Positions 23,276-35,700 of a stretch of 64,000 nucleotides of DNA are shown here, piece after piece. The notes beneath the pieces were generated by a model. That model worked only from the letters and a program-made list of their open reading frames with translations. It was not told where the DNA came from and did not search any database. How positions within the stretch are numbered: position 1 is the first letter of the stretch; each line of letters begins with the position of its first letter. Source of the DNA: Mya arenaria (taxonomy: Eukaryota; Mollusca; Bivalvia; Myida; Myidae); contig NC_069135.1 of the NCBI RefSeq assembly GCF_026914265.1, positions 9,398,887 through 9,462,886 of the forward strand, written 5' to 3'. A program made the translations under genes and the position numbers.

Positions 23276-23999
23276 TGAACAACACAGATACACATGAAAT
23301 TTTAATTTATTTAATAAATCACGGCTTTTGTATATTTTTCTATGTACATTTTTACAATAGATAAACGATTCAAAATCTCTGTACAGCCAATTAGGACATC
23401 TTGCACAATATAAATAGCAATAAATAAGAGAAAACAGTGTTACTGTATGTACAAAAAAACCTCAAAGGCTTATTAGTTACACAGCTTGTTTTCTGACAAC
23501 ACAACAAAAATCTTCATACTTAACTTAGGGCTGATCACATAAAATAAGTTCTTAAAGTTAAAAATAACACACTAACATATAAAACATTCATACAAATACA
23601 TATATAATGGTTCTGAAAATAAATAATTTCAATCATTGGAGACCAAACATTAACTCTGGTTTAAATAATGCCCATTTCTTTGGCGGAAAACATGATGGCC
23701 TTGTCTTAAGTAAACCAATTCAAACATAGCCAGAATATTATTCAGTTTCTTACTAATTAAAAATTGCAAAGTTTTAGTCCTTTCATCATTTAAGAAAACA
23801 ATTTTACAAAAGCCAAAAGCATGGAAGTACTTTCTCAAATTTTACAGATTTGACAATAATGGACCATTGTGACTCATGGAAGAGTTCATGCCTAGGTTTG
23901 TTAAGCAATAAATATTTTGCTAAAGGGAAACAAGTCCATACAAAAGCACAACTCTTACTCCAGCTTATGTTGTGCCTAATCTAAAGATGATGTGCGACA
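23276..23999. other. non-coding spacer between arrays
   Basis: AT-rich. Minus-strand AATAAA-type hexamers are present near 23305-23315, so this could be a distal 3' end of a minus-strand transcript, but nothing links it to Raf, whose stop codon is about 6 kb away. Confidence 0.3.
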
Positions 24000-25115
24000 A
24001 TGTTTGGTGTGTGGATTGTATGTGTACTGTGCGGTATGTATTGTATTGTGTGTACTGTATTGAATGTACTTTGTGTGGTGTGTAATGTTATGTTTGTACT
24101 GTTCTGTGTGGTGTGTACTGTGCTCTGTGTACTATTCTGTATGGTGTGAACAGTTCTGTGTGGTGTTTACTGTACAGTGTGGTGTGAACTGTACTGTGTA
24201 GTGTTTACCATACTCTGTGGTGTGATCTGTACATTGTGTACTGTACTATGTGGTGTGAACAGTACTTGTGTACTGTATTGAATGTACTTTGTGTGGTGTG
24301 TTATGTATTGTGTGGTAAGCACTGTACTGTGTGTTCTATTCTATGTGGTGTTTACTGTACGGTGTGGTGTTAACTGTACAATGTGGTGTTTATTGTACAG
24401 TGTGGTGCTAAGTGTACAGTGTGGTGTTTACCATACTGTATGGTGTTTTTGTACAGTGTGGTGTTTACTGTACAGTGTGGTGTTTACCATACTGTATGTT
24501 GTATCTGTACAGTGTGGTGTTTACTGTACAGTGTGGTGTTTACCATACTGTATGTTGCATCTGTACAGTGTGGTGTTTAATGTACAGTGTGGTGTTTACC
24601 ATACTGTATCTTTACTCTGTACAGTGTGGTGTTTACTGTACAGTGTGGTGTTTACTGTACTGTGTGGTGTTTACTGTACTGTGTGGTGTTTACTGTACAG
24701 TGTGGTGTTTACCGTACTGTGTGGTGTTAAATGTACAGTGTGGTGTTAACTGTACTGTGTGGTGTTACTGTACAGTGTGGTGTTTACCATACTGTGTAGT
24801 GTTTACTGTACAGTGTGGTGCTTACAATACAGTGTGGTGTGAACTGAACTGTGTAAACTGTGTGTTCTGCATTTTGTGTACTGTACTGTGTGGTGTGAAC
24901 TGTACTGTGTAAACTGTGTGTTCTGCATTTTGTGTACTGTACTGTGTGGTGTGAACTGTACTGTGTAAACTGTGTGTTCTGCATTTTTTGTACTGTACTG
25001 TTTGGTGTGAACTGTACTGTGTGTACTAAGTGGTGTGTACTAAACAGTGTGTACTGAACTATGTGTTGTGTACTGTGTGGTGTGTACTTTACTATGTGTA
25101 TTAACTGGTATGAAC
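24000..25115. repeat. minisatellite, 19-bp core unit
   Basis: GTTTACTGTACAGTGTGGT repeats at 19 bp with many variants (ACCATACTGTATGT, ACTGTACTGTGTGGT). Cysteine/valine-rich open frames on the plus strand and threonine/histidine-rich ones on the minus strand arise from the repeat. Confidence 0.9.
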
Positions 25116-25500
25116 TGTTTGGTGATGTGTGAACTGAACTGTCTGGGGGTGTACTGTACTGTGTGGTGTGTCCTGAAATGTGTGTTTTGTATGGTGTGTC
25201 CTGTGAGGGGTGTACGGTACTGTGTGGTGTGTACTGAAATGTGTGTTTTGTATGGTGTGTCCTGTGTGGGGTGTACGGTACTGTGTGGTGTGTACTGAAA
25301 TGTCTGTTTTGTATGGTGTGTCCTGTGTTGGGTGTACGGTACTGTGTGGGGTGTACTGTACTGTGTATGCTGTGTACTGAAATGTGTGTACTGTATGGTG
25401 TGTCCTGTGTTGGGTGTACGGTACTGTGTGGGGTGTACTGTACTGTGTATGCTGTGTACTGAAATGTGTGTACTGGATGGTGTGTTTTGCATGGTGTGTA
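25115..25500. repeat. minisatellite, ~60-bp higher-order unit
   Basis: Same sequence style as the preceding array but organised as roughly 60-bp units: GTGTACTGAAATGTGTG, TATGGTGTGTCCTGTG and GGGTGTACGGTACTGTGTGG. About six copies. Confidence 0.85.
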
Positions 25501-25739
25501 CATAACAAGGCACTTGCATGTAGCCAGACAGGTATACAGCAGTTACCTCTCACAACACAAACACCAATATTGGACATATGGACACAACACAGGTTCATGT
25601 ATGCACACTGAAATTGCACTTCCCTTCATTTTATTTAAAATTGAAAAAAAGTAATCTATTGAACATATGTAATTGTTATCTCAATATTGTCTTCACATTT
25701 GTTATCACAATACCTCAATAATATAGACAGTTTTAATTG

Positions 25740-26350
25740 TGATCTTATCTCAGTAGTGTCTACACATTTCATTCTTATCTCAGGGTGTCTACATATTTAT
25801 TTCTTATCTCAGTAGTGTGTACACATTTCATTCTTATCTCAATAGTGTGAACACATTTCATTCTTATCTCAGTAGTGTCTACACATTTCATCCTTATCTC
25901 AGTAGTGTCTACACATTTCATTCTTATCTCAGTAGTGTCTACACATTACATCCTTATCTCAGTAGTGTCTACACATTTCATTCTTATCTCAGTAGTGTAT
26001 GCATGTTTAATTCTTATCTCAACATTGTCTACACATTTCATTCTTATCTCAGTAGTGTCTACACATTTCATTCTTATCTCAGTAGTGTCTACACATTTCA
26101 TTCTTATCTCAGTGGTGTCTACACATTTCATTCTTATCTCAGTAGTGTCTACACATTTCATTCTTATCTCAGTGGTGTCTACACATTTCATTCTTATCTC
26201 AGTAGTCTACACATTTCATTCATATCTCTGGAATGTCTACACATGTCATTCTTATCTCAGTGGTGTCTGCATGTTTGGTTCTCATCTCTGTAGTGTCTAC
26301 ACATTTCATTCTTATCTCAGTAGTGTCTACACATTTCATTCTACACACTA
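25740..26350. repeat. minisatellite, 30-bp unit
   Basis: About 20 units of TCATTCTTATCTCAGTAGTG and TCTACACATT (30 bp). The central copies are nearly identical. Because the unit is exactly ten codons, open frames of up to 197 codons with a decapeptide period run through both strands. Diverged relics (TATTGTCGACACTTC) continue to about 26935. Confidence 0.95.
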
Positions 26351-26934
26351 CATTTTTATCTCTGAACTATTCCAATATTGGCAACAGTTAATTATCTCAA
26401 TCTATGTGACATTTAATTGTTATCTAAATGTTTTTGCCTCTTCATTGTTCAATATTCTCAACAGTTAAAGATGTACTCTTGTTCCCAAAGAAGATTTACC
26501 ACAATTAATAATAATGTTTTAATATTCCTTAAAGGATGAATAAATGTCGAAAACAATAGTTCTTATGAAGGATACCGAGTTTAATTTGAATGAAATGTGC
26601 ATAAAACACGGTATTTCTACCTTAGGAGACTATAGTAGATCACAGTAAATCTTTCAGCACTTACCAATCATTTAATATATTTTCACTTTCTCCTATTATA
26701 AACACATTTAAAATCTAGTTTTCAGTAATCAATATTTTCCATAATTGCATTATTTAGTAAGTAGTAAAGGTTTATCAATCAATGTTTGTTATACATGTGT
26801 ATGTAATGATTTTGAATAAGAGTGTCACTTTAAATATCTCTATATTGTCGACACTTCTTGTTTTCTCTATATTGTTGACACTTCATTATCTTTATTCTAT
26901 TGACACTTAATTCTTATCTTAATATTGTCGACAC

Positions 26935-28130
26935 GTCTAAAAAAGTATTCTAGGACAAATTTGCTCTCTTTTGATCACATTTTTTCACAATTGTATTCCA
27001 GTACAGTGTATTCCATTTCATATATACATGTATGTACCAGCCTAAAAGCCATGAAATTGACAAAACATTATTTCACTCCACACAAACTGCCCAGTGTTCT
27101 CAATGAGAGAGGCTATCAAAAACCATGTAAAACGTAAAGCATTTAAATATACACAAACAATAAATAAAATCACACCAAGCAGCACAAATCACAGACCAGG
27201 GGAACAACAAATTAAAGGCAATCGAAATACTGTCCATCAACAATATTCTCAAAAAAAGTATGTGATTTTCTTTTATAGAATTCCATGATAATCTGGTTTA
27301 AATCATCTCTTTGAAACCAATATATTTACCAGAAGTTTGTCAATTATTCGGCATGTATTGATAATGATTAAGGAAAAATATTACCAAACATGAAAAAACA
27401 GAATTTTTGATAAAAAGTAAAATCTCTTTATGCAGAACCGGAATAAATTCAGTGACCCAACCAAATACATTTATCTTACCATTAGTGCTTTAACCAACAT
27501 GTTATGAGCAACCAGATATCTAATATGATTTAATGACAATGAATCAATTAATAATGGAACATGTATTATATTTGTTCTACAAAAAAACAAATAAACAGAT
27601 TTGTTTATTCAACAGTCAAAAGCCTCATTTGAATTTCCAATCAACGTCATTGTTATGTTCTGTTATCATGTTATGAGTAGAGAATTTTCGAAACAATTAA
27701 ACTGATCAATAATTCAGTTGAAATGACAAAGCATGATTTCTATTTTTTAATATGAATAATTTACTATAATAAATTAGAGCTTTGTCAGCAAAGTGCAACA
27801 ATGTCGAGCCCACTGCTGTATAGAAATAATTGAGTACCATAGTTCTGTTCGTGATTGTTTAATTAAATATAATTTGTTTCATGAATGTAGAATTCATATT
27901 GTTTTATTGGCATAGTTAAGTAATTTATGGAAATTTGATGTCTATGCAAAACAGGGATGTCAAACAAGAGAATATACAAGATAATCTGATTACCATAAAT
28001 GTGACCTTGTTTTAAATTTTTGTTTAAACCAATGCAGCGCCATGAAGACAAGCAAAATACAAGGAAGTTTGACCTGTGGCGTTCAATTTCACTTTTGAAA
28101 TTAGGCATTGTTCTTGCAGGCAATAACCAG
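26935..28130. other. non-coding AT-rich region downstream of Raf
   Basis: No exon recognised. Minus-strand AATAAA hexamers occur near 27602 and 27902 and are possible Raf polyadenylation signals; unsupported beyond sequence. Confidence 0.3.
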
Positions 28131-28134
28131 ACCA

Positions 28135-28304
28135 ATTATGTGACGAAAGTCCCCCAGCATGGCTAAGTTACAGCCAGGACAAGCAAAAATGCCAGAATTT
28201 GACCCTAATTTGGTCTTGACCAGGTATGCTTCTCATTGTGAACATTTGTGCCAAGTTATATTATTACAATCTCTCAGTGTATAGCCAAGTAATATGATCG
28301 TACG

Positions 28305-28336
<32 letters not shown>

Positions 28337-28400
28337 TTCACTCCATGGGCTGCCATTGACGGAAGCAACCTAAGCTACCTGCAAGCGGGCTCGACAAAAT
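28135..28400. repeat. interspersed repeat with (GACA)n tract
   Basis: A degenerate interspersed repeat ('TGTGCCAAGTTATATTA', 'CTCTCAGTG') followed by a GACA microsatellite at about 28304-28335 and the ending GCGGGCTCGACAAAAT. Similar endings are common in bivalve repeats; family assignment is from memory. Confidence 0.5.
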
Positions 28401-29539
28401 ATGCAATAAATTTAATGGCTATATAAATATTAATGACATTAACAATTATTTCAACTTGTGAAATGTCATCCTTGATAGCAGTAATCAAATCCTTGATAAC
28501 AGTTGATTACTAAGTAATTCATTGGATATTGGATACTGGTATTTAAAATGTTTACACTTCTCAAATGTCTGCTTTTATCACAGCTTTGTATACAAATTCT
28601 ACACATTGGCAGAATATTTACCTACAAATCTCTGTTAAAATTAATCTGGAACTAAAAATTAATGAAAATGATGTGTAAGCACTTGGAAAGAACACACTTA
28701 TGAGTTGGTTTTAATGATATCAACAATGCCCAGTAAAGGAATCCATCTCTGTATATCTCCATGGTGACTGAGACATTTCCATGGCAACAGGTCAACCTAG
28801 CTCCACCCATTGGCTGTCAATATTTCAGTCCCGGCATGGGTGTATTACAACATTTCCAACTCCACTGATGTACTTTATGTTACACAGCCGTGGGGTAATC
28901 CATACAAACAGTGTATTCTTATACATAAAACCCTCACTAGAATTCTTGCATTTGAAGTTGACAATGCATCAACCCAAACTGCTTTGCTTCATACCGTCTG
29001 TCAGGAGATGATGACAGTTCTTTCTATAACTGTGATAACAGCTATACACAGCTCTGTTCTTTGTTAACAGCTATACACAGCTCTGTTCTTTCTTAACAGC
29101 TATACACAGCTCTGTTCTCCCATTCAAACATCTAGAATCCAACAATGATCACTAAGCAAGTCAAAATTGCACATAAAATCATGGGAGTCAATAGTACCCT
29201 CCTAAAGATGCGAATACTTTGACTTATTCAAAAGCAAAAGCTTTGCTGCAATAAATCTGGAGCTGGCTTAATGCCTAATAAATGCTTATCACTGTCCTAT
29301 TTATACTCAACTTGAGTATGTAATATGTCTTGAAGTTCGTATCACATTGGATTTTAAATGTTGCAGAGTTCTTGGCCATGCCCACTATAAGAACTCCTGA
29401 CTGATGCTGGTGGCCTCATATTAACAAACCAGCTTAGGATGAGTATCGTTTTTGCCACTCTCCACTTCAACAGCATGGCCAGGTCGGAGAAGAGGAAAAC
29501 AATAGCATAGCCCTTATCTTTGGACCAGGCGGTGGCTTA
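28401..29539. other. Raf downstream/3' UTR region
   Basis: A 28-bp direct repeat, GCTATACACAGCTCTGTTCT, occurs three times at about 29040-29115. No exon recognised. Part is expected to be Raf 3' UTR. Confidence 0.4.
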
Positions 29540-29713
29540 TCAGAAGTTAAGGAAGGAGAACTGGTTGTAGTGGCTGTTGATGGGTGTCTTCGGGGAGCCA
29601 CACATGTACATCATGTCAAGATCATCTGAGTGTGAGCTGTTCATGATAGGCTCGGAGCGACTGCGCCCGATCTTGGGTAACGAGGACACCAGCATTTCCA
29701 GGGAGGCTAGGAT
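29540..29713 (-). CDS. BRAF: Raf exon 17, C-terminus
   Basis: 174 bp with stop at 29540. Encodes [18 protein letters not shown] and RSEPIMNSS: the C-terminal 14-3-3 site (S736, human S729 position) needed for dimer stabilisation, then SPKTPINS, a likely ERK-type SP/TP segment as in human B-Raf. Confidence 0.97.
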   Translation of the reverse strand: MLASLEMLVSSLPKIGRSRSEPIMNSSHSDDLDMMYMCGSPKTPINSHYNQFSFLNF

Positions 29714-32700
29714 CTGAAGGCGGAACAGGAGATATGGTAATGAAGAATCATAAAATATCACAAAACTAAAAATAAACTTTTCTATTATGAAACCTACAAT
29801 GTTTGAACTTGAAACATGGACTTTTTGCATAATTTAATAAAAGATGATCTTTTAGTTCTGTTAAAGCCATTTTCATGGCGTAACCATCATTAACTGTAGC
29901 TTAAAATTACTTTACTAAATATATACACAAACAAGAGTGTCACTGTCACAAAATACGCCTGTCCTTATTTTAGGACACCATGTTTGGTGATAAGTGGTTG
30001 TATGTAAGCACAATTTAGAGAGCAAACACTAACTCACGAGCGACTGAAGCTACATGACTGGTTATGGAACCTGACCAAGATTTTCTTCCCATACACATTC
30101 TGACCAAAATTGGTGATGAAATTCATTGGACAAACCCAGATTTGAGCCAATTTATATAATGAAAGGGCGATAACTGTCGTGTGACTAGAGCAATAAAGCT
30201 GGTTAACAAACTTGTCCAAGACATTATTCCCATACACTTTCTGACCAAATTGATGATTGGACAAAGGATTCTAAAATAATTAATCAGAAAAGACCTATTC
30301 TAGGTAATTTCTATATTTAAATAACTCTAGAGTGACTTAAGCAATAGGGCTATTATCAAACTGAAGATATTATGCCAATACACATTCTTACCAAATTTGG
30401 TGATGATTGGACAATGGTTTTTAAAATTTATGAACAGACTAAACAGATTTGAGATACTTTCTATAACAAGCATTCAAACATTATGCCCCCCCCCTCCCCC
30501 TGAGCGCCATGTTGTCAGGATTATATGGACAATTGAATGCAATATGCATGGACCGAAATGACAGCTGATATTCACTGACATTGGATGCTGTAAGGCAGTT
30601 TTAAGATAATGACCATTCAAATGTGAGGATAGAGTGTGTTATGACCATGACCTTTGACCCTATGACCTCAAAATCCATAGGAGTCATCAGCTGGTCAACA
30701 AAAACCTAAATGTCAAGTTTGAAGGCCATGGGTGCAGGCATTGTCAAGTTATCACACAGTCAAGCTTTTTTCTTTCAAGGTCACTGTGACCTTGACCTTT
30801 GGCCCGATGACCCCCAAAAACAATAGGGGTCATCTACTGGTCAGGCCCAACCTCCTAGTCAAGTATGCAGGCCATGGGTGCAGGCATTGTCGAGTTATGA
30901 CTCGGACAACCTTTTACCATTCAAGGTCACTGTGACCTTGACCTTTGGCCCGATGACCCCCCCCCAAAAAAATAGGGGTCATCTAGTGGTCAGGCCCAAC
31001 CTTCATGTCAAGTTTGATGATCATTCATCAAGGAATTGTTGAGTTATCACTCAGACAAGCTTTGGTCTACCGACGGACCGACCTACAGACATGTGCAAAG
31101 GGGGGCATAATTAAAGGGTGATAACTTTTGAACGTCTGGAGCGATAAAGCTGGTTATCAAACTTGTCTGATATATCATGCCAATACACCTTTCTACCAAA
31201 TTTGGTGATAATTGGACAAAGGCTTCTATTGTTAATGTGCTGACAATACCAATTATAGGTAATTTCGATAATTCAATTTCTAATACGTGGGATTTGTATA
31301 CATTGGAGCAAAAGTGGTTTATAATCAAATATTCATGTTTATGGACTGTAGTTTACTTGAACATACTTTTAAACAAAACTTTCCTTTTTGTTGAAATGTT
31401 CCGCTTTAAAGAGGCCTAATGCAAGCAGAAATTCATGTCTTTAGTACACTGGTCAAAAAGGAGTACATGCCTTTACTATTCCAAAATGATGCATTAATAT
31501 GTTATTAATAAATTCAGTAGGAGAATTTCAAAGCTTGTCTTTATGGCCAAGTAAAAAAGACTGTAAAGAAAATGGACTTGTAGCTACAAAACTGAACAAG
31601 TTTACCTGTGGGAAGAGTGGTCGTTTTTCTCTATCATATGTACAGCAGTCCTGCATGAGGCGTATCAGGGCCTTCGAGCAGTCATTACGAACCTTGGAAA
31701 CATCTGGTAATAGGTACCCCTTACCAACCATGAACAGAATCTGGTGAAACATAATGATACATTATTTTAACAGTTTTACAAGTTTTTACAAGTTTATCAG
31801 AAACTAAGAACACAGCAATGCGACAAAATCTATTTTAAGTAACATTAACCTTGAACATGACTCCCTCAAAAGCAATACCATGCTAGCTCTCCACATAAAC
31901 AACCTACACGCCACTTTTTATCATTTCCTATTCTTATTTAAGTTATTTGCAGACACCATTTACCAATTTTTAATAACACCCAGCTGACAGCCCTCTATGC
32001 CAGCTGAAAAACCCCATTAACATTGAGCTGTCAGCCCTCCAGGCCAGCTGATAAACCCATTAACATTGAGCTGTAAGCCCTCAAGGCCAGCTGATATACC
32101 CATTAACATTGAGCTGTAAGCCCTCAAGACCAGCTGATATACCCATTAACATTGAGCTGTAAGCCCTCAAGGCCAGCTGATACACCCATTAACATTGAGC
32201 TGTAAGCCCTCAAGGCCAGCTGATACACCCATTAACATTGAGCTGTCAGCCCTCAAGGCCAGCTGATATACCCATTAACATTGAGCTGTAAGCCCTCAAG
32301 GCCAGCTGATACACCCATTAACATTGAGCTGTCAGCCCTCCAGGCCAGCTGATACACCCATTAACATTGAGCTGTCAGCCCTCAAGGCCAGCTGATACAC
32401 CCATTAACATTGAGCTGTAAGCCCTCAAGGCCAGCTGATACACCCATTAACATTGAGCTGTCAGCCCTCCAGGCCAACTGATAAACCCATTAACATTGAG
32501 CTGTAAGCCCTCAAGGCCAGCTGATAAACCCATTAACATTGAGCTGTAAGCCCTCAAGGCCAGCTGATATACCCATTAACATTGAGCTGTAAGCCCTCAA
32601 GGCCAGCTGATACACCCATTAACATTGAGCTGTCAGCCCTCAAGGCCAGCTGATAAACCCATTAACATTGAGCTGTAAGCCTTCAAGGCCAGCTGATATA

Positions 32701-35700
32701 CCCATTAACATTGAACTGGAAGCCCTCAAGGCCAGCTGATACACCCATTAACATTGAGCTGTCAGCCCTCCAGGCCAGCTGATACACCCATTAACATTGA
32801 GCTGTCAGCCCTCCAGGCCAGCTGATATACCCAATTACATCAAGCTGTCAGCCATCCAGGCCAGCTGATATACACATTAACATCAAGCTGTAAGCCCTCC
32901 TGGCCAGATATTTAAGTGAACTTTTTTGAAATCTCATTATCAAAAAGATTGGCTACATTAAGAGTCCAGCCTTATACTGGTCAAGTACCTGGTCTTTGTT
33001 GTTAATATGTGAGTACGGGAGCTGGGTGGTCATCAGCTCATACAGGACGATACCAAATGCGTACACGTCCGACTGGAATGTATACGGGTTCTGCTCCTGC
33101 ATACGAATAACCTCCGGCGCCTGAACACAAAAACAGCACATAGTTAGACGTAGAACATGTGATTATGACCTGATTTCAGGACAATGACATGATTTTTTTT
33201 TTAAGGTTCGCATTACTTCTTTTTCTTTCTTAAAAACCAACATCATTTCATACCATATTCACAATCAACCAGAGTCTAAGTTTCACACTCATAACAACTT
33301 TTAGCACTAATAACAGATCTTTTATCCAAGAACACAGCCTATAGAGCTGTATATAATTATATTGACTGCAGTCAGTTGAAAGAAACTTTTTTCTGAATTC
33401 TGTTTAACAAACAGGCCCTCACCATCCAGAGAATGGACCCAGTTGGCTGCTGAAACTGATGTGAGCCGCTCCAGCGTGCCTTCACCGTCGCTAGCCCGAA
33501 ATCACCGATCTTCGTAGTTAAATCATCCGTTAAAAATATATCTACACACACAGTAAAGGAATATGGTGGAAAATTGGCTTAAGAAGGCTTCTAAATATAC
33601 CTTATTACAGCGTAAGTTAAGGTTATCTATTTAAACTAAATGGTAGCTAACAGTTTTACGCTTGACAAGACCTGTCAAAGTAAAGTGTCACATGCCTCCA
33701 ATTGGGCCTTGTCCGATGGAAAGCCAATATAAGATCACAAGGTTTGTGAAACATATATTGCCCTTTTGGCAGTAAAAATGGCTTTTACTATTAAAACTTT
33801 CTGATTTCTTATGCGAGATTTGTTTATATTATGCTTGTAACATGATGGCACAAGGAAGGATACTGTTTGATTTGAGATCTCTGTGTATAATGGACTTTGC
33901 ATGAAGATAACTGAAATAGAAACAGCATATACTTCACATACAATTAAACTACATGATCACATCTTCTTAAATACTGTTTACTTCTGCACAAGTAGCTTTT
34001 ATAATAACAAACTAAAAACTACCGTAAATATTAATCCATGTGTTAATGTTTTTGTGATAACAATGAACTGTACTAGTAACAGGGGTTCCAACAGCTGATA
34101 GTTGTCAATCATGAAAAATACCAAGGGGTCTGTTTAAGTATGAGGGGTTCATGCCCAAAGCAGACTAAATGGGTTTAGACCGGTTTTGAAATAGTCATTT
34201 ATATCCATTTCAAGGTACTTCCTATTGTTTGTTAATCCAAATGTCTACCAAAATAACAATCTTTACAACTGTACAATAGGCTCAAGTTGAAGCTCTTAAT
34301 CCTGATTTCAGGATTTAAAACCCCTGAAGTACAGGTTATCTATGTTCTGTTCTGTTCTATATTAGACTATGACTCCTGTAATGACCTACAAAAGTAGGAT
34401 CACTCATTTAGCACATGATCTCAACCCCATACATGTCTACTTCTTGTTGTACTCACTCCATGCCCTGTGCAGTCTGCCGACTTATGTCGAGTAGCGCCAG
34501 CATCTCAAACTTCACCTCGTCGACGTGCAGGTGCTTGTACAGACTTGAACCCTCACACCACTGTGTGATGATAGCTAGCTGAGGCTTTGACGTGCAACCC
34601 ATAAACAACAACACATTCACATGCCGCGTTTTCCTGAAGTAAATGATCACAGAATACAATAAAGAGCAGACAGCTGAGATAATGCAATAAATAAACTTTA
34701 AATAATGTACACATACCAAAAGGACCAAATTTCATCTGAAGTTGAGGTTATATGTTATTTTACCGTATTTTCCCGACTATAAGGCGATCCGCTTATAAGA
34801 CGACCCCCCTACTTTGCCCATGAAATCTGGTCTTTTTGTCTTGACTCATTATAAGACGGGGTAGATTTTTAAAGCAAATCCAGCTTTTGAAATTCTCCAA
34901 GTCAGTGATAATGTTCAAGCTTTACAGCCAAATATCAACTAAATTTGTTCATTTGCTTGGGATTATTATTTTATTATTTTCCGATGGCATGGTATGTTTG
35001 AACCAGCCTAGACGCAATTTTGGGATTTAAGTGGGTTCATACCGTATTTGATTGACCTATTTAAATACAAACCATTGCAGTGCATCTTTGATCTTTACAC
35101 AGCTCGTGCTGTGACGTCACAAATTGTACTGTTTGATCTGCAGCCGACAAACAACAAATTCCATTACATGTGTTAATGAGTTATATTTTCGCAAGTGTTT
35201 GTTTGGATTGCAGTTGATGGGACTTAAATTTTGAGTAATAAATAACCATTGATGATTGCGGATAAATTAATGTAACGATTAATGAAATATGTATTGAAAT
35301 CTGCTAGTTACATGCATGTGCATGATATATGCAAAGCCTTATAGTAAGGAAAAAGTAAGTTTTATTTACGACATAGAAAAAATAACAATGCATTAAAAAA
35401 AAATTGTCAAAATATTTTTATTTTAAAGGTAACAAAATATGTCTCCTGTGAAAAACAACGTGTTTGGACTGATAACATGTGTTATATTGAGTGTTCATCG
35501 TAGCGAAACAAAGCAGATCTATGGTTGTCTTAATCCGATGGGTGTGATCGTGTCACTTTTATTGGGGTGTCATCCACAGACAATAAATCAGTCAGTTGAA
35601 TACCTTATGTTGAATATTCCTGATTATGACTCTATTCTTTATGAAATTCTTATCGACTCGCCTATGAGACGGGCCCCCTACTTTAAGGCTCAAAATCAGG

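Noticed and set aside
24282..25619. Long Cys/Val- or Thr/His-rich open frames on both strands
   Set aside because: They run through the 19- and ~60-bp tandem array in several frames; low-complexity products, no start or splice context.
25740..26350. CRISPR-like regular 30-bp repeat
   Set aside because: Units are contiguous with no unique spacers, and the surroundings are eukaryotic; it is a minisatellite.
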